Below are positions 17,587-26,103 of a DNA stretch of 64,000 nucleotides, piece by piece. Each line of letters starts with the position of its first letter. Position 1 is the first letter of the stretch. Source of the stretch: an uncultured Collinsella sp. (lineage in GTDB: Bacteria; Actinomycetota; Coriobacteriia; Coriobacteriales; Coriobacteriaceae); contig UQHZ01000005.1 in assembly GCA_900541055.1 (NCBI GenBank), positions 74,765 through 138,764 of the forward strand, written 5' to 3'. Both the position numbers and the translations under genes were made by a program. The notes under the pieces are model-generated. The model saw only the letters and a program-made list of their open reading frames with translations. It made no database searches and was not told the origin of the DNA.

Positions 17587-17976
17587 TTAGGCAACGAGCC
17601 TGCACATATATTCAATGGCTGCTGCGAGGCCGCCGCTCGATCGTGGTTGAAAGACCATGTCGGCGGCGGCCTCGTTCTCGTATCCGGCACCGCGAAGGGC
17701 GAGTGCGATGCCGGCTTCCAGGAGAAGGGGCAGACCGCGTTGGCTGGTTGCGATTACGGCAGCCTGATTGAGCGAGCAGCTGTGCGCTTGGCATTGGATG
17801 GCAAGTTCACCTTGCGCCGGGCAAGGGACCAGAACAGCGGCGACGCGACTTGATAGCAATGCAAATGCTGTGCGCTCATCGGGCGAAAGGCATTCTGCTT
17901 CAACGACGACGAGCTTGGGCGGTGCGCTGTTTGTGCGAAGCGTGGCTCGGTACATGCGGACCGAAGAACCCGACAT
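17587..17976 (-). CDS. Uncharacterised protein divergent from an HTH gene
   Basis: The start is the ATG of MSGSSVRMYRATL, preceded by AGGAG. The ~129-residue protein shows an alternating strand/helix pattern (KLVVVEAE, VAAVLVPCPAQGELAIQCQ, GLPLLLEAGIALALRGAG) with no signal or membrane helix. I do not recognise a family. It is divergent from a small Cro/C1-type HTH gene across a perfect 24-bp palindrome, so the two genes are likely controlled together. A toxin-antitoxin or stress pair is one possibility, unsupported by motif. Confidence 0.55.
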   Translation of the reverse strand: MSGSSVRMYRATLRTNSAPPKLVVVEAECLSPDERTAFALLSSRVAAVLVPCPAQGELAIQCQAHSCSLNQAAVIATSQRGLPLLLEAGIALALRGAGYENEAAADMVFQPRSSGGLAAAIEYMCRLVA

Positions 17977-17999
17977 AGAAAACTCCTGTGTATTCGGCA

Positions 18000-18023
18000 A
18001 AACGTAAACTATAGTTTACGTTT
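18000..18023. promoter_or_regulatory. Perfect 24-bp palindrome (operator)
   Basis: The half-site AAACGTAAACTA is mirrored exactly to 18023. It lies between the divergent unknown gene and the HTH gene, 23 bp from one start and 29 bp from the other. This is where an autoregulating Cro/C1-type repressor would bind. Confidence 0.8.
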
Positions 18024-18052
18024 ATGTTCGGCTCCATTTCAAACTCGGCTGC

Positions 18053-18271
18053 ATGGACGAACGTGCGAAACAGATTCTTGGCAGGCGGGTCGAAGAGACA
18101 CGCAGGGACCTTGGTATCTCCAAGGTTGATTTTTGTGTGGCGACAGGAATCAGCCGACCCTACCTCGACCGAATCGAAGATGGGACGGCAAATTTCACGC
18201 TCAAGGTTCTATTTAAGATCGCGCCCGCACTCGGCATGACGGTGTCAGAACTTCTCGAGGGTATCGAATAG
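18053..18271 (+). CDS. Small XRE-family HTH regulator
   Basis: The 72-residue protein is essentially one Cro/C1-type helix-turn-helix (VDFCVATGISRPYLDRIEDGT as the core), ending shortly after the domain (GMTVSELLEGIE). It probably dimerises on the 24-bp palindrome just upstream of its start and represses itself and the divergent gene. No ligand domain is present. Confidence 0.85.
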   Translation: MDERAKQILGRRVEETRRDLGISKVDFCVATGISRPYLDRIEDGTANFTLKVLFKIAPALGMTVSELLEGIE

Positions 18272-18306
18272 GGCGTTCCTCGCTGCTAATTGACGCTCTT
18301 TGGGCG

Positions 18307-18550
18307 GGTCCCCCTGGTTTCGATGTGCAAAATCGCGAGTATTCAGCACTTGTTCAGCCGTAGATGGTAGCTCGAGCGGCTGGCTTTGCCTTTTTGACAG
18401 TAGTTAATCCACACGCTTAATAAAAATGTGGAATAAATATTTACTAGACGGCCTCTTCGCCCTAAAAGTTCGTCTAACAATCGGCCGATTCTATGTCTCC
18501 GGCGGAGAAATTGCAGAATACTCCGATTTTTGCACGGCCCGAGGGGGACC
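18307..18550. repeat. MITE-like 244-bp element with ~40-bp imperfect terminal inverted repeats
   Basis: The left end (GGTCCCCCT... GTGCAAAATCG... GAGTATTC at 18307-18348) is mirrored at 18512-18550 with a few mismatches and gaps. The inside is AT-rich and holds no supported gene. It fills the gap between the HTH gene and asparaginase. The structure fits a miniature inverted-repeat transposable element or an RNA with a long stem. No clear target duplication was found. Confidence 0.6.
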
Positions 18551-18592
18551 ACCTGTCGTTTGAGGCTGCGATAAGTGGAACTGCCTTAGGGA

Positions 18593-19606
18593 TTACGCCA
18601 TCGGGATGCGGTCGTGGTTGACTTGGCTGTAGAACAGGCGCTGAATCTCGGCCGCATCACGTGACTGGCCGAGTGCCCACATGGTTTTGGCCACGAGCGT
18701 CTCGGTGGTCATATCATCGCCGCGCAGAATGCCCGGATGATCGGCGTAAGCGCGGCCGACCTCATAAACGCCCAGATCGAGGCCCTCTTCGGGGACCTGC
18801 GTGGTCATAACGACGGTGCGACCCGAATCGACCCAGCGGAAAATTGCCTCTTGGAACGACTCGCCGGACTCGCCAAACTCGGGAATACCGCCAATGCCAA
18901 AGGTCTCCAGAATCACGGCGTCGTAGCTGTCGGCAAGGGCGTCGAGGATGCCCGGGTTCTCGCCGGGCGTAAGCTTGAGTACAAATACGCGCGGGTCGAT
19001 GCTGTCGTAGAAACGCACCGGGTTTTCGCCCTGATGAGTGCCGTGGAGCCCGTTGCGCACGATGCGGTCGTTGCGGATGTAGGCAATGGGCGGATAGTTG
19101 ACGCTAATGAACGCGTTAAAGCTCATGGTGCGCTGCTTGCGGGCTCGCGTGCCGGCAATGGCGACGCCGCCAAACACGATCGAGACGTCGTGCGAATGCT
19201 CGTCGAGCGCATAGAGCAGGCTCTGATACAGATTGAGCTTGGCGTCGGTAAAGGGATTGCCCATGGGCTTTTGCGAGCCGGTGAGCACGATGGGCTTGGG
19301 GCTGTCCTGAATCAGGTAGGAAAGCGCTGCCGCGGTGTAGCTCATGGTGTCCGTGCCGTGCAGGACCACAAAGCCGTCGTGGTCGGCATAGCCCTCGACG
19401 ATGACGTCGCGGATACGCATCCAGTCGCTCGGGCGCATATTGGTGCTGTCGATGTTCATGGGCTGTACCACGTCGAGCTCGCAGAGGTCCGAGATCTCGG
19501 GGACGCTCTGGGCGAGCTCCTCACCGGTCAGGGCGGGGGAGAGGCCGTTGCCGTCCTCGGTCGATGCGATGGTGCCGCCCGTGGCGATGAGAAGGATGCG
19601 CTTCAT
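18593..19606 (-). CDS. ansA: L-asparaginase
   Basis: The start is the ATG of MKRILLIATGGTIAST; the reading frame runs upstream without support. The 337-residue protein has both asparaginase signatures: ATGGTIAS near the N-terminus with the first catalytic Thr, and FVVLHGTDTMSYTA with the second Thr-Asp pair, plus VLTGSQKP. It hydrolyses asparagine to aspartate and ammonia. No signal peptide is seen, so it is cytoplasmic (type I-like). It is a single gene facing guaA in the opposite direction. Confidence 0.92.
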   Translation of the reverse strand: MKRILLIATGGTIASTEDGNGLSPALTGEELAQSVPEISDLCELDVVQPMNIDSTNMRPSDWMRIRDVIVEGYADHDGFVVLHGTDTMSYTAAALSYLIQDSPKPIVLTGSQKPMGNPFTDAKLNLYQSLLYALDEHSHDVSIVFGGVAIAGTRARKQRTMSFNAFISVNYPPIAYIRNDRIVRNGLHGTHQGENPVRFYDSIDPRVFVLKLTPGENPGILDALADSYDAVILETFGIGGIPEFGESGESFQEAIFRWVDSGRTVVMTTQVPEEGLDLGVYEVGRAYADHPGILRGDDMTTETLVAKTMWALGQSRDAAEIQRLFYSQVNHDRIPMA

Positions 19607-19873
19607 GCTGGTATTCCTATCGTATTTGCCGCCGCAAGGGCGGAGTCGTTCGGCAGTATTGTGGCACAGGGCGTCCAATGTTCAAACGTATTACATCATC
19701 TGTAACGTTCGGTAACACTTCAATTGCCGTCAAATAGGGGCCTAGGTCGTGCGTTTGCCGTGCGCTGATGGCTGCGAGGGACGAGAAACCCCATATAACG
19801 TGTACACTATGGAAGTTATTCTCGTTTATTCGCGCGGGTGGGCACCGGCTCCCCGCCAACAAGAGGGGGAACC

Positions 19874-21472
19874 ATGGATCAAAAGGCTTCCGCAAAGGTC
19901 CTCGTACTCGACTTTGGTGCGCAGTACGGTCAGCTCATTGCCCGTCGCGTCCGCGACCTCAACGTGTATTCCGAGATCGTCCCCTGCGACATCTCGGCCG
20001 ACGAGATTCGCGAGATGAACGCCTCTGCGCTCATCCTTTCCGGCGGCCCGGCTTCCGTGTATGCCGAGGACGCTCCGTCCATCGATCCTGCCATCTTTGA
20101 CCTGGGCCTTCCCGTCCTGGGCTTTTGCTACGGCCATCAGATCACGGCCGTGACGCTCGGCGGCAAGGTCGGCCACTCCGAGGTGGGCGAGTACGGCCGC
20201 GCCACCATCACGCGCACGGCCGGCGCCAAGCTCTTTAACTCCACGCCTATGGAACAGACCGTGTGGATGAGCCACCGCGACGCCGTTTCCGAGGTGCCCG
20301 AGGGCTTTACCGTTACCGCCAGCACTGACGTGTGCCCGGTTGCTGCCATGGAGTGCGTCGAGCGCAAGATTTTTACCACGCAGTTCCACCCCGAGGTCAA
20401 GCATTCCGAGTATGGTCAGCAGCTGCTGAGCAACTTCCTGTTTGAGATCTGCGGCTTGGAGCCCAACTGGAGCATGGACAACCTGGTCGAGACCATGACG
20501 GCCGAGTTCCGCGAGAAGGTCGGCGACGACCGCGTGATTCTGGCTCTGTCCGGTGGCGTCGACTCCTCTGTCGTGGCTGCGCTGGGCGCTCGCGCCGTGG
20601 GCAAGCAGATGACCTGCGTGTTCATCAACCACGGTCTGCTGCGCAAGGGCGAGCCCGAGCAGGTGGAGGAGGTCTTCACCAAGCAGTTTGACGTCGACTT
20701 TATTCACGTTCACGCCGAGGACCGTTATGCCGAGCTTCTGGCCGGCGTGACCGAGCCCGAGGAGAAGCGCCGCATCATCGGTACGCAGTTCTGGAAAGAG
20801 TTCTTCGCGGTTGCTCAGCAGCTCGAGACCGATGGCAAACCGGTCAAGTACCTGGCTCAGGGCACCATCTACCCCGACATCATCGAGTCCGGCGCTCGCA
20901 AGACGGGTGGCAAGACGGCCACCATCAAGAGCCATCACAACCTGATCCCGTTCCCCGAGGGCGTGCACTTCGACCTCATCGAGCCGCTCGATCACTTCTT
21001 TAAGGACGAGGTCCGCGCGCTTGGCCTGGCGCTGGGCCTGCCGGGTCACATCGTGTTCCGTCAGCCTTTCCCGGGCCCGGGTCTGGCCATCCGTATCATC
21101 GGTGCAGTCGACAAGGAGAAGCTCGAGATCCTCAAGAACGCCGATGCTATCGTGCGCGAGGAGCTGGATGCCTACAACCAGCGTCTGTTTGAGCAGACCG
21201 GCGAGCGCAACTCCGAGCACAGCTGCTGGCAGTATTTCGCGGTCCTGCCCGACATCAAGTCCGTTGGCGTCATGGGCGACGAGCGCACCTATCAGTGCCC
21301 GATCATCCTGCGTGCCGTCGAGTCCAGCGATGCCATGACCGCCGACTGGGCCAAGCTGCCCTACGACGTACTGGCCCGCATCTCCGGCCGCATCGTTGCC
21401 GAGGTCTCCGGCGCCAACCGCGTGTGCTACGACATCACGTCCAAGCCGCCCGCGACGATTGAGTGGGAGTAG
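19874..21472 (+). CDS. guaA: GMP synthase (glutamine-hydrolysing)
   Basis: The start is the ATG of MDQKASAKVLVLDFG, 4 nt after GAGGGGGA. The 532-residue enzyme has the class I amidotransferase domain (nucleophile in VLGFCYGHQ, His-Glu in QFHPEVKHSE). This is followed by the ATP-pyrophosphatase P-loop LSGGVDSSVVAALG and the dimerisation domain ending YDITSKPPATIEWE. It converts XMP to GMP. The final codons and stop (GAGTGGGAGTAG) closely resemble the GGGAGTAA octamers of the neighbouring mobile element, consistent with the gene's 3' end being the integration site. The coding sequence remains complete. Confidence 0.97.
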   Translation: MDQKASAKVLVLDFGAQYGQLIARRVRDLNVYSEIVPCDISADEIREMNASALILSGGPASVYAEDAPSIDPAIFDLGLPVLGFCYGHQITAVTLGGKVGHSEVGEYGRATITRTAGAKLFNSTPMEQTVWMSHRDAVSEVPEGFTVTASTDVCPVAAMECVERKIFTTQFHPEVKHSEYGQQLLSNFLFEICGLEPNWSMDNLVETMTAEFREKVGDDRVILALSGGVDSSVVAALGARAVGKQMTCVFINHGLLRKGEPEQVEEVFTKQFDVDFIHVHAEDRYAELLAGVTEPEEKRRIIGTQFWKEFFAVAQQLETDGKPVKYLAQGTIYPDIIESGARKTGGKTATIKSHHNLIPFPEGVHFDLIEPLDHFFKDEVRALGLALGLPGHIVFRQPFPGPGLAIRIIGAVDKEKLEILKNADAIVREELDAYNQRLFEQTGERNSEHSCWQYFAVLPDIKSVGVMGDERTYQCPIILRAVESSDAMTADWAKLPYDVLARISGRIVAEVSGANRVCYDITSKPPATIEWE

Positions 21473-21587
21473 GCTGATAGGGTTCTGACCTGCATTTTTG
21501 AGTGCCGCACTGTGCCGCTGAGTTTCGTTTCGTACGAGAGTCATGGCAAAGCCGCCAGCGATGTTGGTGAGTAAATACGATAACCGA

Positions 21588-21620
21588 GCCTCCGTTCCCG
21601 CGTTGGGACGGAGGCTTTTT
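21588..21620 (+). terminator. Intrinsic terminator downstream of guaA
   Basis: The stem GCCTCCGTTCCC / GGGACGGAGGC is followed by five T. It lies about 115 bp after guaA, so it either belongs to guaA or marks the element edge. Confidence 0.85.
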
Positions 21621-21630
21621 CTTTGTCGTT

Positions 21631-22002
21631 TTACTCCCTTTCACCTGCGATTTCGCAATTTACTCCCCCGTGTTTCAAGACGGCAAGGCACGGTGCGGCA
21701 TTCGGAGGAACGGGAGTAAGGATTCATCCCAAGTGAGTAGACGCGCGATTTTTGTCTCCGAGAGCCAAACGGGGCCGTTTCGGGGCCTGTGAAACTCAAA
21801 TCGAACTCAATAGGCTTTTCGGCGGTCTTCTCACAGCGTTTTCCCAGGTGGTTAATGGGGAGTAAAGAATCTCGCCGCCTCAATGAAAACGGGAGTAACC
21901 AGGGGAAATGCCGCGGCGTACTGCCGCGTGCCGCCGTGTAAGCCACCGCGTCATTTACTCCCCAGGTGCGCCGGAAATGCCTTGGCATGCAATGGGGAGT
22001 AA
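21631..22002. repeat. Seven GGGAGTAA octamers at the element's left end (att/arm-site region)
   Basis: The octamer occurs at 21631, 21660, 21712, 21858, 21891, 21955 and 21995 (first, second and sixth inverted). Two share AATGGGGAGTAAA and two AACGGGAGTAA. The guaA 3' end has GGGAGTAG (21465-21472). The ~620-bp stretch from 21473 to 22090 contains no supported gene. Clustered short repeats beside an integrase with an N-terminal arm-binding domain are expected for arm-type sites of an attachment region. The exact core cannot be fixed without the other end of the element. Confidence 0.6.
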
Positions 22003-22090
22003 AAACTCAGCTTACGCAGGCCCGAGCGGCGCTCGCCGCCTGGTCCACCGTCCTGATTCGGTTGCGTTGATCGCGAAATGCGGAGAGCCG

Positions 22091-22504
22091 CTACAGCGAG
22101 GCTTTCCAGTCCTCGTATTCGTCGGCGTCGATCTTGCCGTTTTCGAGCTGCGCGCGCTTCTCTGCCCACAGCTCGATCGCCATCGCGGCTTTGGGCGCGT
22201 GCGGCGCCCTGGGGTTCAGGGAGAGGCCCGTGCCGTCGGCTGCGGGCACGATGCCGAAGGAGTCCTCGAGCCGCACGAGCAGCGACATGAGGTCGCCCGC
22301 AGTCTCGACGCCGTAATCCTTGAGGGCGTTGACGGACACGCCGAGCGCCGCGGAGATGGACTCGAGCAGCTCGGGCTTCACGGCGCGGATGCCGCTCTCG
22401 TAGTGGCGCACGGCCCCCTCGGTCAGGCCGACCGCCTCGGCGAGCTGCGCCTGCGTCATGCCGCGCGACTTGCGGTACCGCCTTATGTTCTCGCCTACGG
22501 ACAT
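22091..22504 (-). CDS. XRE-family repressor of the mobile element
   Basis: The start is the ATG of MSVGENIRRYRKSRG, preceded by AGGAGG on the minus strand. The 137-residue protein begins with a Cro/C1 HTH (MTQAQLAEAVGLTEGAVRHYESG) and has an acidic helical C-terminal domain ending in EYEDWKASL. It is divergent from the excisionase/integrase genes. Three CGTAC-N6-GTACG palindromes lie in the shared promoter region, so it probably represses excision and its own synthesis. Confidence 0.85.
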   Translation of the reverse strand: MSVGENIRRYRKSRGMTQAQLAEAVGLTEGAVRHYESGIRAVKPELLESISAALGVSVNALKDYGVETAGDLMSLLVRLEDSFGIVPAADGTGLSLNPRAPHAPKAAMAIELWAEKRAQLENGKIDADEYEDWKASL

Positions 22505-22545
22505 GAGCCCTCCTCCTGGAATTACGTACCAGCACATCTTATCAG

Positions 22546-22626
22546 CGTACGCAAATGTACGCAATTCTATTGACAGTACAGATATGTACGTTTACTCTGA
22601 ATCTGTGAACCGTACGTATCCGTACG
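22546..22626. promoter_or_regulatory. Three operators of form CGTAC-N6-GTACG
   Basis: CGTACGCAAATGTACG (22546-22561), AGTACAGATATGTACG (22575-22590, one arm off by one) and CGTACGTATCCGTACG (22611-22626) sit between the divergent repressor and excisionase genes. TTGACA at 22569 overlaps the cluster and is a possible -35 box. A fourth perfect copy of the pattern is found 17 kb away at 39436-39451, before parA. Confidence 0.75.
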
Positions 22627-22644
22627 CCATTGATTGGAGGAGCC

Positions 22645-22848
22645 ATGGACGAGAAGGTGGCGAAGACGCCGAGGCCGCACATGCTGGACGCCGACGAGGT
22701 CGCGGAGCTGCTGAGGATCAAGAAAGGCAGCGCCTACGAGGTGATCAGGAAGATAAACGCCGAGCAGGAGGCGCGCGGGCGCGTGGTCATCCGCGGGCGC
22801 GTTCGAAGCGACGTCTTCGACGCCCTGTACTTCCCGGAGGTGGACTGA
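22645..22848 (+). CDS. Excisionase-like small HTH protein
   Basis: The 67-residue protein starts at MDEKVAKTPRPH after TTGGAGGAG. It contains a MerR/Xis-like DNA-binding motif (MLDADEVAELLRIKKGSAYEVIRKINAE) with the wing GRVVIRGRVRSDVFDALYF. Its stop is one base before the integrase ATG, so the pair is translated together. This is the normal place and size for a directionality factor, though it could also be a simple helix-turn-helix regulator. Confidence 0.8.
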   Translation: MDEKVAKTPRPHMLDADEVAELLRIKKGSAYEVIRKINAEQEARGRVVIRGRVRSDVFDALYFPEVD

Positions 22849-22849
22849 C

Positions 22850-23914
22850 ATGCCCGTGTACAAGGACGACGGCACCTTCTACGTGCAGTGCTACTACCGC
22901 GACGCCCGCGGCTCGAAGCGCCACAAGACGAAGCGCGGCTTCTCCTCCGAGGTGGAGGCCGCAGTGTGGGAGAGCCAGTTCAAGAGCCTTAACGGCGGGG
23001 CCATGGACATGACGTTCTCCGAGTTCGTCGAGGTGTACGCCTCCGAGGTGAAGCCGCGCATACGCGAGCACACGTGGATCACCAAGGAGTACATCATCAA
23101 CGACAAGCTCGTGCCGTTCTTCGGGGACATGCGCATGTGCGACGTGAGGCCGATCGACGTCATCAGGTGGCAAAACGAGCTCACCGAGCACCGGGACGCC
23201 GACGGGAAGCCCTGGGCACCGACGTACCTGCGCACAGTGAACAACCAGCTCAACGCCATCTTCAACCACGCCGAGCGCTACTACGGCCTCAGCGACAACC
23301 CGGTGCGCAGGGTCGACAAGATAGGCTCGAAGAAGGGCGGCGAGATGCAGTTCTGGACCAAGGACGAGTACCTGAGGTTCAGCGAGGCCGTCATGGACAA
23401 GCCTCTCTCATTCCACGCCTTCGAGCTGCTTTACTGGACGGGCATACGCTGCGGCGAGCTCCTGGCGCTCACGCCGTCCGACTTCATGCTGGAGAGCTCG
23501 CGGCTGCGCATCAACAAGTCGTACCAGAGCCTCAACGGCGTTGACACCGTGACCGACCCCAAGACGCCCAAGTCCGTGCGCACGATCGTCATGCCCGCCT
23601 TCCTGCGCGACGAGATGGCGGACTTCATCGAGATGCGCGACGACGTCGCCCCCGACGAGCGCCTGTTCGCCGTGACCAAGCACTTCCTGGCCCACGAGAT
23701 GGAGCGCGGGTGCAAGGCGTCGGGCGTGAAGCGCATCCGCATACACGACATACGCCACAGCCATGTGAGCCTGCTGATAGAGATGGGCTTCTCCGCGCTG
23801 GCCATCGCCGAGCGCATGGGCCACGAGGCGGTGGACATCACCTACCGCTACGCGCACCTGTTCCCCACGAAGCAGGACGAGATGGCCGCCGCGCTCGACG
23901 GGGCGAGGGGGTAA
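22850..23914 (+). CDS. int: Tyrosine-type site-specific integrase
   Basis: The 354-residue recombinase has a Tn916-type N-terminal arm-binding domain (about 1-45, VYKDDGTFYVQCYYRD...), a SAM-like core-binding domain (about 55-150), and a catalytic domain with Arg in TGIRCGELLAL, His/Arg in HDIRHSHVSLL, the second His in ERMGHEAVD and the nucleophile Tyr in TYRYAHLFP. All catalytic residues are present, so it should be active. It lies next to guaA and the octamer repeats, and presumably catalyses integration and excision of the ICE. Confidence 0.95.
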   Translation: MPVYKDDGTFYVQCYYRDARGSKRHKTKRGFSSEVEAAVWESQFKSLNGGAMDMTFSEFVEVYASEVKPRIREHTWITKEYIINDKLVPFFGDMRMCDVRPIDVIRWQNELTEHRDADGKPWAPTYLRTVNNQLNAIFNHAERYYGLSDNPVRRVDKIGSKKGGEMQFWTKDEYLRFSEAVMDKPLSFHAFELLYWTGIRCGELLALTPSDFMLESSRLRINKSYQSLNGVDTVTDPKTPKSVRTIVMPAFLRDEMADFIEMRDDVAPDERLFAVTKHFLAHEMERGCKASGVKRIRIHDIRHSHVSLLIEMGFSALAIAERMGHEAVDITYRYAHLFPTKQDEMAAALDGARG

Positions 23915-23919
23915 GAAGG

Positions 23920-24345
23920 ATGCCGTGCGAGAACAGCGCCCGCAAGCGCAGCAAGACGATGGCGTTCCGCTGCACGCCCGAGGAGCGCAAGCTCATATGC
24001 GAGATGGCAGCCTGGAGCGGCATGAACAGGCAGGACTACATCATCGCCAAGCTCACCGATACCCAGGTCGAGGTGAGGCCCTCCGTGAGCGTGCAGAAGG
24101 CACTGAGGGACTCGATGGCGGAATTGGCCAAGGAGGTGCGGCTGGCGGCCTCCTACGGCGAGCTGAGCGAGTCCCTGCAACAGAGAATTGAGCACGTGAT
24201 GAGGTTCTTCCTAGCGCTCGGCGAGCCTGTTGACGCGCCGACGGAAGAGACATCGCCACGAACTACGTTTTTGGAAGAGCCGGTTCCATCCGTCATCGAT
24301 GCGGGTTCCGACACCGCAAGCATCTTCGAGATGGGACGCAGGTAG
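23920..24345 (+). CDS. Ribbon-helix-helix / MobC-like accessory protein
   Basis: The ATG lies 5 bp after the integrase stop with AAGGA just before it. The 141-residue protein begins with a basic strand and helix (SKTMAFRCTPEERKLICEMAAWSGMNRQDYIIAKLTD), like the RHH part of MobC and plasmid mobilisation proteins, then a helical segment and an acidic tail. It is last in the integrase operon and may help in DNA processing or be an additional regulator. A second MobC-like protein stands next to the relaxase. Confidence 0.65.
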   Translation: MPCENSARKRSKTMAFRCTPEERKLICEMAAWSGMNRQDYIIAKLTDTQVEVRPSVSVQKALRDSMAELAKEVRLAASYGELSESLQQRIEHVMRFFLALGEPVDAPTEETSPRTTFLEEPVPSVIDAGSDTASIFEMGRR

Positions 24346-24348
24346 GGC

Positions 24349-26052
24349 CTAGCGCCAGACCTCCAACGCCTTGTCCGCAAGCCATTCGGCGCGATCGGCG
24401 ATATCGCCCTCGTTCCAAGACTCCTTCTCTAGGGCGCCGGCCATGGTCGCAAGGCCGGCGGCGCAGAGGGCAAGGCCGTCCTTGTATCCCTTTCCCTGCT
24501 TCTTGGTGGGCCAATCGGCATCGCGGATGGAGGCGTTGAGCGAATGCGTGATGATGGCGAGGTTGCCGAGCGTGAGGAGCTTCCGGTCCCTTCGCGTGGC
24601 AGCCTCATCGTCGAGGGCTCCCCATTTGTTGCGCCACTTCTTGGGCATCATGTGCTCGAGGGTGTACTGGTTGAATCCGAGCAGGGCTGTGCTGCTCATG
24701 CCTGGGCGAATGGCGCTTTCCAGCAGATAGAGGACGCCCTTGGACTGGAGGTTGTACAGACACGATTCCTCGAATGCCGCTCGAACCTCGGCGTCGCCGG
24801 GCATGTATGTCGTCGCCTCGTCATTGGCTTCGAGAGCCTTCCTCAGCGCCTCCGCGTCCTTCACCTCGTTCAGGATCAGCGAGGTGAACAGCCTGTTGTA
24901 GTTCTTCGTGGTCGCCTGAACCAGCGTTCGGCGGATGATGTAGGTCTCAAGCAGGGCGAAGACCTCGGATTCCTCGCCCGAAGACTCCGCGTTCTTGCGA
25001 ACGTAGAGCACGTACGGGATGAGCGTCGAGTTCTTGAGGCCGAATATGAGCACGTTCAGGCGCTCGATGCCGGGGGCGGAGGGGATGTCCGCGTCGCAGT
25101 AGCCAGGGTCGAACGTGGACTCGAACGCCTCGGCATACGCCTTCATGTTGTCGAGAATCTCGACCTTGTCGCCGTTGCAGTACCTGCCGATGAAATCCTT
25201 GTAGGACTGGAAGAGGTTGGACGTGCGCGAATAGAAGAGCTTGTCCTCGGTCGTGACGCCACGCCTCTTGTCCTGGACCAGAATCTGGAGGAACGCGTCG
25301 AAGAAGAGGTCGACGAGCGTGCGCTTGATGCGCCCGGTAACGATCTCCTGCTCCCAATACTCCCTCTTCTCAGCCGTGGGCTCGAAGACGTCTTCCCAGC
25401 ACTCCTTGAACGCCTGCTCGTTCTCGCGGTTGAAGAAGTAGTTCTTGAGGAGCTCCGCCGTCGTCAGGCGCACCCCGAGCGAGTTGATGGTGTCGAATAT
25501 CTGCTGCTCGTCCTCGCCCTCGGTAAGGTCGATGCAGACGAACTGGACGTTCGACTTGATCGTGTTCCTGTCGACCCTCTCTGGGTCGATATTCTTGAGG
25601 AAGTAGTTGTAGGCGCGGATGATGGCCGAGGTGCCCTCGATGGGCTCGCAGTCCGTGGCGCTGACGACCCTCTCGAAATCCTGCCGGTCGTACTTGCCGT
25701 GTCTTAGGGCGATTTGGCCGGTCTCCAGGACGAAATCTCGCTCAAACAAATTGTTGGTGCCGTTTTTTGCACAGAGTGCCTTGAAGAAGATGACCATGGT
25801 CGTGAGTCGCTGCTGGCCGTCGATGACGGTGCGAACCTCGGAGACCTCGGACCAGGTGTTGCCGGAGGAGGCCTGCTTCAGGATGATGGAGCCCAGGAAA
25901 TAGGGCCGCTTCGAGGCCGTGACGAACTCCATGTCGCCGAGGAAACGCTCCCATTGCTCTTCTCCCCAGACGTACGCCCTTTGGTAAAAAGGTATTTCGA
26001 GCAGGCGCGATCCGTTGAACACGCCGCTTATCGTTGCTTTTCCTGCATCCAT
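24349..26052 (-). CDS. DUF262/DUF1524 protein (GmrSD-like, type IV restriction family)
   Basis: The 567-residue protein has the DUF262 (ParB-like NTPase) motif TVIDGQQRLTTM (about residue 75), and near the C-terminus a DUF1524 HNH-type nuclease motif, LEHMMPKKW. GmrSD-family proteins cleave modified phage DNA using a nucleotide-stimulated nuclease. It is the distal gene of a minus-strand defence cluster, 51 bp after a DUF4238 gene. Single-protein versions with both domains are common in defence islands. Specific anti-phage activity here is inferred. Confidence 0.8.
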   Translation of the reverse strand: MDAGKATISGVFNGSRLLEIPFYQRAYVWGEEQWERFLGDMEFVTASKRPYFLGSIILKQASSGNTWSEVSEVRTVIDGQQRLTTMVIFFKALCAKNGTNNLFERDFVLETGQIALRHGKYDRQDFERVVSATDCEPIEGTSAIIRAYNYFLKNIDPERVDRNTIKSNVQFVCIDLTEGEDEQQIFDTINSLGVRLTTAELLKNYFFNRENEQAFKECWEDVFEPTAEKREYWEQEIVTGRIKRTLVDLFFDAFLQILVQDKRRGVTTEDKLFYSRTSNLFQSYKDFIGRYCNGDKVEILDNMKAYAEAFESTFDPGYCDADIPSAPGIERLNVLIFGLKNSTLIPYVLYVRKNAESSGEESEVFALLETYIIRRTLVQATTKNYNRLFTSLILNEVKDAEALRKALEANDEATTYMPGDAEVRAAFEESCLYNLQSKGVLYLLESAIRPGMSSTALLGFNQYTLEHMMPKKWRNKWGALDDEAATRRDRKLLTLGNLAIITHSLNASIRDADWPTKKQGKGYKDGLALCAAGLATMAGALEKESWNEGDIADRAEWLADKALEVWR

Positions 26053-26103
26053 CCTTAAAGCCCTATCTATCCTTTGCGGTTATTGCTGGCGGGGTCAATT
26101 TTA

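Noticed and set aside
18343..18552. 69-codon minus-strand frame
   Set aside because: It lies inside the inverted-repeat element, has no ribosome site and shows no similarity to known proteins.
19680..19873. Purine riboswitch before guaA
   Set aside because: I looked for the conserved three-way junction core and did not find the loop and junction sequences.
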